DNA of 33,336 bases. Origin: JBFHDX01 sp041584475. Its GTDB lineage: Bacteria > Pseudomonadota > Alphaproteobacteria > UBA8366 > JADFVY01. Positions 1-6,073 of the stretch are shown here, one piece after another. The DNA is taken from positions 1 to 33,336 of the forward strand of contig JBFHDX010000030.1 of assembly GCA_041584475.1 (NCBI GenBank), given 5' to 3'. Position numbers and translations under genes: made by a program. The notes beneath the pieces are model-generated. The model was not told the DNA's origin. It was given only the letters and a program-made list of their open reading frames with translations, and did no database searches. Each line of letters opens with the position of its first letter. The first letter of the stretch is position 1.

Positions 1-51
1 GATTCTCCGCCACCTGAACCCCGAATAACCACAGCGTACAAGTCTCGAACA

Positions 52-73
52 GCCGCCGTCAGGCGGCATTTTT
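52..73 (+). terminator. Hairpin with T-run before the lysis cassette
   Basis: A 6-bp GC stem (GCCGCC at 52-57, GGCGGC at 62-67) with a GTCA loop is followed by A and five T, the form of a rho-independent terminator. It sits just ahead of the GGAGGAA ribosome binding site (77-83) of the next gene. It may end the message of a gene upstream of the window: one reading frame closes with TAA at 26-28. Alternatively it may attenuate transcription into the lysis genes. Confidence 0.6.
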
Positions 74-85
74 CTTGGAGGAAAC

Positions 86-283
86 ATGGTCAGTACGATG
101 CTTGAAATGCTCGATGCCCTTCCAGCCTGGATACACGCGCTCACCGCCGTCGTCAGTGCGGCGACGCTTGTCACGGCGCTGACGCCGACGCGCCACGATG
201 ACAAGGTCGTGGATCTGTTCCTGCGGGTTCTCAATATCCTTGCCGGCAACGTCGCGCGTAACAAGAACGCAGACGATGTTTAA
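86..283 (+). CDS. Small holin-like phage membrane protein
   Basis: This 65-residue protein has a hydrophobic stretch at about residues 12-32, a TALTPT turn, an acidic DDKVVD segment and a conserved-looking LNILAGNVARN tail. Short proteins of this design are common in the lysis region of alphaproteobacterial prophages, next to endolysin and spanin genes. The start is set by a strong GGAGGAA Shine-Dalgarno at 77-83. It is followed after 12 nt by the inner-membrane spanin candidate, so the three small genes probably form one lysis module. The holin role is inferred from size, hydrophobicity and neighbours; it could equally be an unrelated phage membrane protein. No endolysin lies inside the window. 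Confidence 0.55.
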   Translation: MVSTMLEMLDALPAWIHALTAVVSAATLVTALTPTRHDDKVVDLFLRVLNILAGNVARNKNADDV

Positions 284-295
284 GAGGTGGCTTCG

Positions 296-535
296 ATGAG
301 CGCGGTGACGGCCCTGGTCGGGGCCTTCGCGCTCCTGGCGGCCGCGACGCTGGCGATCGCACTCGGTCTGCGGCGGCGCGGCCGCCGGTCGCACCGGCAA
401 GGACAAGCCGAGGCCGAGGCGAGAGCGAAGAGGGAGATCATCAGGAATGTCGACAGGGCAGCGACTGCGCGTCGCCGTATGGTGCACGACGATAGCTACG
501 CTCGCGGGCTGCGCCGCCGGTTCACCCGCAAGTGA
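296..535 (+). CDS. Rz-like inner-membrane spanin candidate
   Basis: The 79-residue product starts at ATG 296, preceded by GAGGTGG at 284-290; a GTG at 287 lies inside that ribosome binding site and is unlikely to be used. Residues 4-25 form one N-terminal transmembrane helix. The rest is a charged, Ala/Arg/Glu-rich helix that could form a coiled coil, ending in a basic RGLRRRFTRK tail. This is the build of an Rz-type i-spanin, which links the inner membrane to an outer-membrane lipoprotein and disrupts the outer membrane at the end of phage lysis. A small lipoprotein gene starts inside its 3' half in another frame, as in Rz/Rz1 pairs. There is no sequence-level proof of the family. Confidence 0.5.
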   Translation: MSAVTALVGAFALLAAATLAIALGLRRRGRRSHRQGQAEAEARAKREIIRNVDRAATARRRMVHDDSYARGLRRRFTRK

Positions 536-665
536 GTTCTGCCTGATCTACGAGCCGATATACGTCTCGGCGGGCGATAGCGAGGCAACGGTCGAGCAGG
601 CGATGCGCAACAACGCAGCCTGGCTGGCGATATGTGACGCGACGAACCCGGAATCCGGGGACTGA
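447..665 (+). CDS. Rz1-like outer-membrane spanin lipoprotein candidate
   Basis: This 72-residue protein has a lipoprotein signal ending in the lipobox LAGC, with Cys22 as the likely lipidated residue. A mature part of about 50 residues follows, containing SEFCLIYEPIY and NNAAWLAICD, motifs I associate with small phage lysis lipoproteins of alphaproteobacteria. The gene begins at ATG 447 inside the i-spanin candidate and shares 89 nt with it in a different frame, the classic architecture of Rz1 genes. The partner would be the upstream inner-membrane protein, and the pair would span the periplasm. The lipobox, overlap and neighbours are visible; the spanin role is inferred. Confidence 0.55.
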   Translation: MSTGQRLRVAVWCTTIATLAGCAAGSPASEFCLIYEPIYVSAGDSEATVEQAMRNNAAWLAICDATNPESGD

Positions 666-1283
666 AATCCCGAACTCCAGCGCCCGCGCGGCGTGGTCGA
701 CCGCAGGCCGTGGGGAGTCGGCTGCGGGATGCAGAAGCCTTGCGGCCGGTCGTCCTCCGCGCCCGATGCGGTGACGACGTTCCCGCGATGCTGCGCCGCC
801 AGGCGTTCAACCTCTCGCCCTGGCGGCTACTCGTCATCGGCATAGCGTCCTCGGTCAATCAATCCGTGTCCGCCGGGCGCGCGCAGCGACGTCGCGGTGA
901 CCATGGAGCGGGGTCCCTACGAGGCCGGCGTCGGCCCCGCCGCTCGCATGACCTGCAATACCGAGGTATCGGCGAGGCGAGCTGCGGCGGGTCACGGGAG
1001 CCAAGATCGCCGTGAGGTGTGAGCTGGGTCACCCGCCTTGGCCCGCGTCGAGCGCACGGTAAGGCTCGAATCCGGTCCCGAACCCTCAAGAGTCGAAAAA
1101 TGTCATATTTTCTGGTATGATAGCGGGAAAGTGAGGGTTTGTGATGGCCTTGGCGCGGAACAAACCCGGCCACAAAAACGTTATTAAAGTACGATGGATA
1201 GGGATTTGAAAAACAGAAGTTTTCGCCATTGCAAGCGGGCTGGCGCGTCTGCGATCGAAATTTCCCGCCCGCGACGAGCGTTG
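666..1283. other. Gene-poor stretch next to the lysis cassette
   Basis: No convincing gene is visible here. The open frames on both strands are short, overlap each other and give Arg/Ser/Pro-rich translations typical of chance frames in GC-rich DNA. A plausible sigma70-like promoter lies at 1093-1121. The stretch may be decayed prophage DNA, but no recognisable gene remnant was found. Confidence 0.5.
1093..1121 (+). promoter_or_regulatory. Candidate sigma70 promoter with extended -10
   Basis: The hexamer TATGAT at 1116-1121 is preceded by TGG, giving an extended -10 (TGnTATGAT). A four-of-six -35 match, TCGAAA, lies at 1093-1098 with a 17-nt spacer. It would drive the small lipoprotein gene about 160 nt downstream. 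Confidence 0.4.
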
Positions 1284-1451
1284 ATGCTGGTCGTAGGCGC
1301 GGTCCTCCTCTTGTCGGCTTGTGCGGCACCGGTCATCGACCGAGTCGCGATTCGTGACTGGGAGCCCAGCATCCGGGTCTCGACCGACTCAGAAGTCACC
1401 ATCAAGTCGAGCAGGGACGAGGTCAGGATATTCTATCGAAAGGAATTCTGA
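1284..1451 (+). CDS. Small predicted lipoprotein
   Basis: From ATG 1284 this encodes 55 residues with a hydrophobic signal, MLVVGAVLLLSAC, ending in a lipobox (LLSAC). The mature part of about 40 residues is mixed and charged and ends in RIFYRKEF. An in-frame ATG at 1194 would add 30 basic residues and has no clear ribosome binding site, so the shorter form with a normal short n-region is preferred. The function is unknown. Small lipoproteins are common as phage moron or lysis accessory genes, and this one lies about 0.6 kb after the spanin pair on the same strand. An extended -10 promoter candidate is upstream. Confidence 0.4.
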   Translation: MLVVGAVLLLSACAAPVIDRVAIRDWEPSIRVSTDSEVTIKSSRDEVRIFYRKEF

Positions 1452-1550
1452 GGTGTTTGCACGTCGGACGAGTCCGGGTGACGAAAGACAGCGGTCCGAC
1501 ATCGCGGCCACGACAGGACATTTCCCCTTCGCGCGATCGGGGGGGCCGAA

Positions 1551-1655
1551 ATGAAGCTGGTCTTCAAGCTCTTCACCTACCTCATCCTCTTGGCGATGTT
1601 CCTGTTGTGGGCATTGCGACGCAAACACCAGAATCCTCCAGCTTCCCTCAGATAA
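1551..1655 (+). CDS. Very small single-helix membrane protein candidate (34 aa)
   Basis: ATG 1551 to TAA 1655 encodes 34 residues: a short basic start (MKLVFK), one uninterrupted hydrophobic helix (about residues 7-21, LFTYLILLAMFLLWA), then RRKHQN and a short polar tail. A basic cluster after the helix suggests a membrane protein with its C-terminus in the cytoplasm. A G-run at 1540-1546 could act as a weak ribosome binding site. The frame is short enough to be chance, but hydrophobic runs of this purity are uncommon in random GC-rich DNA. It may be a phage-derived micro-protein. The function is unknown. Confidence 0.35.
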   Translation: MKLVFKLFTYLILLAMFLLWALRRKHQNPPASLR

Positions 1656-1849
1656 TTGGGACCCACCCCATCGCGGTCCCGCAATAGTCTTGCGTCGAAC
1701 CGCGATCGGTCACCGCGCCAATTGATGCGGTCCAAGCGGCACGCGGCTGCGCTTGATGCCATTGAACGCGCACCGGACTGGATAAAATCCGGTGGAACGC
1801 TTCTTGCAGCATTCACGCGAACAACCGTTTTGCGAATTGGATTGCTGCA

Positions 1850-2038
1850 ATGAAGTTCATCACGCTGTTCTTTAATTCGATGCGGATCGCGAACAGGATC
1901 GATTGTCGACGTTTCGCCGCGGATCCAGACTATCCGCAAGTGCTTATCAACGAACTTTGCGGCGACGTTCAGCCGGCCAGTCCCGAACGTCCCGCCGCCG
2001 TCGCCGCCGCCGTGCAATCGGCCTGGCGGGCCGCCTGA
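1850..2038 (+). CDS. Doubtful small hypothetical protein
   Basis: A 62-residue open frame (MKFITLFFNSM at the start, Ala/Pro-rich at the end) reads from ATG 1850 to TGA 2038 and is followed 9 nt later by a GC hairpin. There is no clear ribosome binding site, no recognised motif and no partner gene. It may be a chance frame; I list it because the hairpin directly after the stop looks like a transcript end. Confidence 0.2.
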   Translation: MKFITLFFNSMRIANRIDCRRFAADPDYPQVLINELCGDVQPASPERPAAVAAAVQSAWRAA

Positions 2039-2047
2039 ACTGACGGT

Positions 2048-2129
2048 CGGGGCAAGACGCCCCGCCTCAACTCGCCAGCACCGCAATCGGCGACGAGACG
2101 ATGCGACTGCGTCGCAATGTGCGACGCAG
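2048..2129. repeat. Two perfect hairpins in the spacer left of tRNA-Thr
   Basis: The first inverted repeat has a 6-bp stem (CGGGGC at 2048-2053, GCCCCG at 2059-2064) with loop AAGAC. The second has a perfect 9-bp stem (CTGCGTCGC at 2107-2115, GCGACGCAG at 2121-2129) with loop AATGT. Neither is followed by a T-run on either strand, so they are not canonical terminators. They could mark transcript ends for the ORF at 1850-2038 or for the tRNA on the other strand, or be remnants of a phage recombination region. Apart from them, 2039-2339 holds nothing I can support. Confidence 0.5.
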
Positions 2130-2339
2130 CGATTGGCCATGTGGCGTGATCAGTGTCGGAGCTGCCCGGCACCGAGACGAATGCCGGCCCGGTCCAGGCG
2201 GATCCATGTCGCGGGGATGCCGCGCCTCGGCAATCGACGCCTGATCAGCGGGCCGCTCTCGAGGTCATCCGCGGAGCGACCCGAAAAGCCGGACCGCCGG
2301 CAGGGACCGGCCGAATTCCGCTGAACGCATCGCGAAAGC

Positions 2340-2414
2340 TGGTGCCGCCGGAGTGAATTGAACACTCGACCCCACCCTTACCAAGGGTGTGCTCTACCCC
2401 TGAGCTACGGCGGC
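2340..2414 (-). tRNA. tRNA-Thr (anticodon GGT)
   Basis: Read on the minus strand from 2414 to 2343, the sequence folds as a complete cloverleaf. It has a 7-bp acceptor (GCCGCCG with CGGCGGC), D-arm GCTC/GAGC, anticodon stem CACCC/GGGTG with loop TTGGTAA (anticodon GGT), a 5-nt variable loop, T-arm GAGTG/CACTC with loop TTCAATT, and discriminator A. CCA is encoded at 2342-2340. It reads the threonine codon ACC, and ACU by wobble. A promoter candidate lies at 2453-2481. Its 3' end points left, towards the phage lysis genes, which suits a role as a prophage attachment site. Confidence 0.95.
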
Positions 2415-2452
2415 CCCTCAAGCGTAATCGCGCCCTTTCGAAACGCCGCCGG

Positions 2453-2481
2453 GTTATGCCACAGGGCATCATCGCATGCAA
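2453..2481 (-). promoter_or_regulatory. Candidate promoter of tRNA-Thr
   Basis: On the minus strand, TTGCAT (2481-2476) and CATAAC (2458-2453) are separated by exactly 17 nt, each a four-of-six match to sigma70 hexamers. Transcription would begin roughly 30 nt before the tRNA 5' end at 2414, a normal distance for a processed tRNA precursor. Confidence 0.45.
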
Positions 2482-2538
2482 GCGGTGTCCCTTGGGCAAC
2501 CCTTGACATCCGGCCGCTTTGCCGGTCATTTCGACGAT

Positions 2539-2712
2539 GTGACGCAAAGCAACGACGCCGGCGATCGAACGACCAGCCGCGACAAGAAGATCGCGGGGGA
2601 CGCAGCGCGTCGAGGCGCCGCGCTGCGGGAAAATCTGCGCAAGCGAAAGGCGCAGAAACGAGGCAGAGAAGAACGTACCGGACCAGATCGTCGCCAAGAG
2701 TCCAAGGTATAA
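2539..2712 (+). CDS. Small basic conserved-type hypothetical protein
   Basis: From GTG 2539 this encodes 57 very basic residues. The central segment RRGAALRENLRKRKAQKRGRE resembles the short RxALRxNLxRRKAQxR proteins annotated as hypothetical near murA and other housekeeping genes in many alphaproteobacteria. The function is unknown; a strongly basic helix could bind nucleic acid. No good ribosome binding site precedes GTG 2539. However, a perfect -35 hexamer TTGACA at 2503-2508 could place the transcript start almost at the GTG, so a leaderless message is possible. An in-frame ATG at 2476 would add 21 residues. The resemblance is from memory of the family pattern. Confidence 0.45.
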   Translation: MTQSNDAGDRTTSRDKKIAGDAARRGAALRENLRKRKAQKRGREERTGPDRRQESKV

Positions 2713-3111
2713 TCCGCACCGGGCAGACACGCGTCCCAGCCCCAGGGTTGTCAGCCATGTGGCCGATCCGCGGCGTCTAACGGCGCGCCCGTTCCAAGCG
2801 TGCGCGTAAAGTCCGAAACGCCGATAAGGCCCACGAACTGACAATTGGTGTTCCTCGGCAAGTCACGCTATTCGGACACTCCCAGTCCGACCGTAATAAA
2901 ACGTCTGCTGTCCGGCGCGCGTATCAAATAGATTCGCGGCGAATTTCGCAAAAGCAGCGCAATACTCACCATTTTACGCAAAATTTCCGCAAAGTTTATT
3001 AAAATTATTCCAAATTGCTGATCAGTTATTGTTTCATTTTCAATATTTGTCGTGTATTTTATTCAAAAATATTTCGTCCGCCCCGAACAAGAGCCGAAAG
3101 AGGTTGGGGCT
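2713..3111. other. AT-rich regulatory-looking spacer
   Basis: This is a 399-nt spacer without a supported gene. Its right half (about 2880-3075) is strikingly AT-rich against the GC-rich surroundings and contains three CGCAAA-type repeats. It probably holds the promoter and operator region of the binding-protein and kinase genes downstream, although I cannot point to one clear -35/-10 pair. Confidence 0.5.
2943..2994 (+). repeat. Three helically phased CGCAAA repeats
   Basis: Near-identical elements ATTTCGCAAAA (2943-2953), ATTTTACGCAAAA (2971-2983) and ATTTCCGCAAAG (2983-2994) lie in the AT-rich spacer. Their CGCAAA cores start at 2947, 2977 and 2988, so they are 30 and 11 nt apart, close to whole helical turns. 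This is the pattern of cooperative binding sites for a transcription factor. The factor is unknown. Confidence 0.45.
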
Positions 3112-3387
3112 ATGCATGAGACGAAGGGTGGCATGAGTATCAGTGACGGCAGGCGGGCGCTTTCGTCCGCAAACAGCCTTCAGCACCGCGGAGCTCTGGT
3201 CCTGCGGCAAAAATGCGCGCCGTTCAGTGCCGCTGATCCGGTGGTGCATTGCGGCCGCGTACGATCCTTAGAAACCAGACGGGAGTCCGGGCTGCGGGCG
3301 CTCGCTGCGACAGGCGTGATGCCCGCCGTTTTTCTGCCTTTCGGGCCGCTCGGTCGCCGCTTCCGGTGCGGGAGGATTTCGGCATGA
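3112..3387 (+). CDS. Doubtful leader ORF overlapping the binding-protein gene
   Basis: A 91-residue frame starts at ATG 3112 behind AAAGAGG (3098-3104) and ends in an ATGA overlap with the next gene (its TGA at 3385-3387, that gene's ATG at 3384). Good spacing and stop-start overlap favour real translation. The product shows no signal, membrane segment or known motif, so it may serve only as translational coupling or be a chance frame. Confidence 0.25.
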   Translation: MHETKGGMSISDGRRALSSANSLQHRGALVLRQKCAPFSAADPVVHCGRVRSLETRRESGLRALAATGVMPAVFLPFGPLGRRFRCGRISA

Positions 3388-4265
3388 CACGTCTGCGGCA
3401 AACCTGGCTTCTTCTGACCTTCTTGGGGCTTGTCATCGGAACCTCGCCGGCAAGCGCCGGCGTCGATCTTTCGTTCGGCGTCTATGCGAGTGACAAGCCG
3501 TCAGCCATGGTCCGGCAGTTCCGACCGGTGCTTAACATCATCGAGGAACGCATGACCGACCTTCTGGGCGAGCCGGTTGGGATCCGCCTCCAAGTGGCGA
3601 AGACCTATGAACAGGGAATCGTCGATCTGGTGGAGGGCAATGTCGATTTCGCGCGTTTCGGGCCGGCGTCCTACATCGAGGCGAAGGAGGCCGATTCCGG
3701 CATATCGATCCTTGCCTTGGAGAGCAGCGGCGGAACCAAGGTCTCCAACGGGGTTATCTGCGTAGCCAGGGACAGCTCGATCACGTCGATGGAGGATCTC
3801 GTCGGGCTCCGCTTCGCATTCGGCGACCAGCGCTCCACAATCGGCCGCTATCTCTCGCAACTGTATCTGCTCAGGCACAACGTTCGCGCTGCCGACCTGA
3901 AGTATTTCGAGTATCTCGGGCGTCACGACAAGGTTGGCTACGCGGTGGCATCCGGTCGTTTCGATGCGGGTGCGCTCAAGGAGAGCACCTTGGAGAACCT
4001 TGTCGAAAGCGGTGTCCCCCTGCGCGTGATCGGCTCGTTTCCCAATGTCACCAAACCCTGGATTGCACGGAGTGGGCTGCCCGAGCGGTACCGGCAGGCT
4101 TTGAAGCAGGTACTGTTCATGATCAAGGATGAAGACGCGCTCAGGGCATTGAGCAAGGACGGTTTCCTGGAGGGCGACGACCGCGACTACGCTTTCATTC
4201 GGGAGGCGATCCTCAGCAACCATTTGTTCTTCAACCGCCCACCCTTGGCCGAGAGGTCGAATTGA
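3384..4265 (+). CDS. PhnD-like periplasmic substrate-binding protein
   Basis: The 293-residue product starts at ATG 3384 behind GGAGGA (3371-3376) and has a Sec signal ending near ASA-G (residue 25). The mature part is of the PhnD/SsuA/transferrin-like type II periplasmic-binding fold used for phosphate, phosphonate and similar anions. Visible family features are FGVYASDKPSAMVRQFRPVL near the start, the DFARFGPASY segment, FAFGDQRSTIGRYL and a VASGRFDAGAL hinge region. No ABC permease or ATPase follows. Instead a membrane histidine kinase begins 44 nt downstream, so the protein more likely senses a ligand in the periplasm and passes it to the kinase than feeds a transporter. The ligand is unknown. 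Confidence 0.85.
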   Translation: MTRLRQTWLLLTFLGLVIGTSPASAGVDLSFGVYASDKPSAMVRQFRPVLNIIEERMTDLLGEPVGIRLQVAKTYEQGIVDLVEGNVDFARFGPASYIEAKEADSGISILALESSGGTKVSNGVICVARDSSITSMEDLVGLRFAFGDQRSTIGRYLSQLYLLRHNVRAADLKYFEYLGRHDKVGYAVASGRFDAGALKESTLENLVESGVPLRVIGSFPNVTKPWIARSGLPERYRQALKQVLFMIKDEDALRALSKDGFLEGDDRDYAFIREAILSNHLFFNRPPLAERSN

Positions 4266-4309
4266 GGCCATCGCAGGCCCTTTCGACAAGGCATCGCGAG
4301 TAGCGGACG

Positions 4310-5815
4310 ATGACATCGGAAAGACAAACCAAGCGGAAAGGCCCTTTGACGCTACGGCTCCAGGTCATTATCGCGCTCGGCTGCGTGGCGGCGGGCGTCG
4401 CCTTCGTGTCCGGCGAACTGTTCCGAAGTCTCGAGAAGGACTATCTGCTGGACCGGCTATACGAGCAGAGCGAAAACACCTTCGACGTGCTCTCGGGCGC
4501 GGCGATCGAGGCCGTGATCACCGAGGATGGGCCGGTGCTTCAATCGATCATTGGGCAGGTCGTCCGTACAGATGACAATATCGTCGCCGTGGTCGTCGAG
4601 AACGAGACCGGGATCAAACTCGCCCGCTGGACCAACAACAGCGGGACCGCCTCGGTCGTACCCCTTTCATTCACAAAGCAGCTGTCGCTCGAAGGCGAGA
4701 CGTTCGGCCGCATTACCATCGAATGGAATATCGGCCCCATTCAAGAGGAGATCGATCGACATGCCCTGATCATCCAGGGTTACGCGGCGTTCGTTATCTT
4801 CGTGTTGACGGGGGTGATTCTGGGCCTCGTCCATATACTGGCGGTCAGGCCGATCAACCAGATAAACGCGAACCTGATCGGGCTGGCCCGGGGCGACTAT
4901 GGTAAATCACTTCAGCCGCCGCGCTTCGCATCGTGCGAGCTGCGGCGACTGTTCGTGTCGTCCAGCAATCTGGGCCGAGCCCTCGAAGCCAGGCAACAAA
5001 TCGAACAAGAGCTGCTTCGTGCCAAGGAACAGGCCGAACTCGCGAGCCGGGCAAAATCCGAATTCCTCGCCAACATGAGTCACGAATTGCGCACACCGCT
5101 TAACGCGATTATCGGGTTTTCGGAACTGATGCGCGACGAGGCGTTCGGTGCGATCGGCGACGCGCGTTACAGGGATTACGCCGACGACATCTACGACTCG
5201 GGCCAGCATTTGCTGTCGATCATCTCCGATATTCTTGATCTCTCGAACATCGAGTCGCGCAGCATTACGCTCAACCAGGAAATCATTGATCTCGGGGAAA
5301 TCGGCCGATCGTGCGTGCGGCTGATGAACGCCCGCGCCATCGATGCCGACGTCCGCATCTCCGAGACGTATCCGAGCCAGCCCGTCTTTATTCTGGCGGA
5401 TAGGAGGATGATCAAGCAGGTCATCATCAACCTGATGTCGAATGCCATAAAGTTCACGGCCCCCGGAGGCCGGATCCAAATTCGCATCGAACGCAATCGA
5501 CGCGGCGGTACGCGGGTGCAGATCAAGGATGACGGCATCGGCATGAGTGCGCAGGATATCGGCAAGGCGCTGACCGCATTCGGACGCGTGGACGGTGCGT
5601 TGGACCGCAAGTACGAAGGAACCGGAATCGGACTTTCGCTCGCGAAATCGATGGTGGAACTGCATGGCGGTATTCTGCTGCTCGAAAGCGCCGAAGGAAC
5701 CGGGACGACCGTCACAATCCAGTTCGGTCCCGAGCGGACGGTTCCAGCTGCAGCGCGACTCAAGGAGTTGTCGCAGCTTGAAACGGCCGCGCCGGTCGCG
5801 AAGCTGACCTCGTAG
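4310..5815 (+). CDS. Membrane sensor histidine kinase
   Basis: This 501-residue kinase has a transmembrane helix at about 17-37, a periplasmic sensor loop of about 110 residues, a second helix at about 152-179, a HAMP linker, a coiled segment and a HisKA domain with phospho-acceptor His258 in SHELRTP. The HATPase domain shows the N-box (NLMSNAIKF), G1 box DDGIGM (407-412) and G2 box GTGIGL (437-442). All catalytic boxes are intact. It follows the PhnD-like binding protein by 44 nt, so the pair is probably co-transcribed, with the binding protein as periplasmic input. No receiver-domain gene lies nearby; the response regulator must be elsewhere. It resembles PleC/DivJ-like alphaproteobacterial kinases in its HisKA region. 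Confidence 0.92.
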   Translation: MTSERQTKRKGPLTLRLQVIIALGCVAAGVAFVSGELFRSLEKDYLLDRLYEQSENTFDVLSGAAIEAVITEDGPVLQSIIGQVVRTDDNIVAVVVENETGIKLARWTNNSGTASVVPLSFTKQLSLEGETFGRITIEWNIGPIQEEIDRHALIIQGYAAFVIFVLTGVILGLVHILAVRPINQINANLIGLARGDYGKSLQPPRFASCELRRLFVSSSNLGRALEARQQIEQELLRAKEQAELASRAKSEFLANMSHELRTPLNAIIGFSELMRDEAFGAIGDARYRDYADDIYDSGQHLLSIISDILDLSNIESRSITLNQEIIDLGEIGRSCVRLMNARAIDADVRISETYPSQPVFILADRRMIKQVIINLMSNAIKFTAPGGRIQIRIERNRRGGTRVQIKDDGIGMSAQDIGKALTAFGRVDGALDRKYEGTGIGLSLAKSMVELHGGILLLESAEGTGTTVTIQFGPERTVPAAARLKELSQLETAAPVAKLTS

Positions 5816-6073
5816 CCGTCCACGCAACGGACCCAGCGCCGGCCGCCAGAATTTTGTCCCCGGCCGTGTGCGCCTTCGACCACAATGCGCCGCGCCGGCT
5901 ATCCTGCCCGCCCGCCACCGTACCGTGTCTGGCGGTGCGTCGACGCCACCACCTGCAGGCGCTCGCATCGCGTCGGTTGCGCTTCGTCCGCGTGCCTTGT
6001 AGCCGCCACACCGATCCGTTAGAACAGCCTCGGCCAACCGATGCTGCGGTGGCCAGTCGTCCGAAGGGATTGC

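Noticed and set aside
1060..1085. tRNA T-arm-like sequence (GCTCGAATCC)
   Set aside because: No matching T-stem, anticodon arm or acceptor stem can be folded around it.
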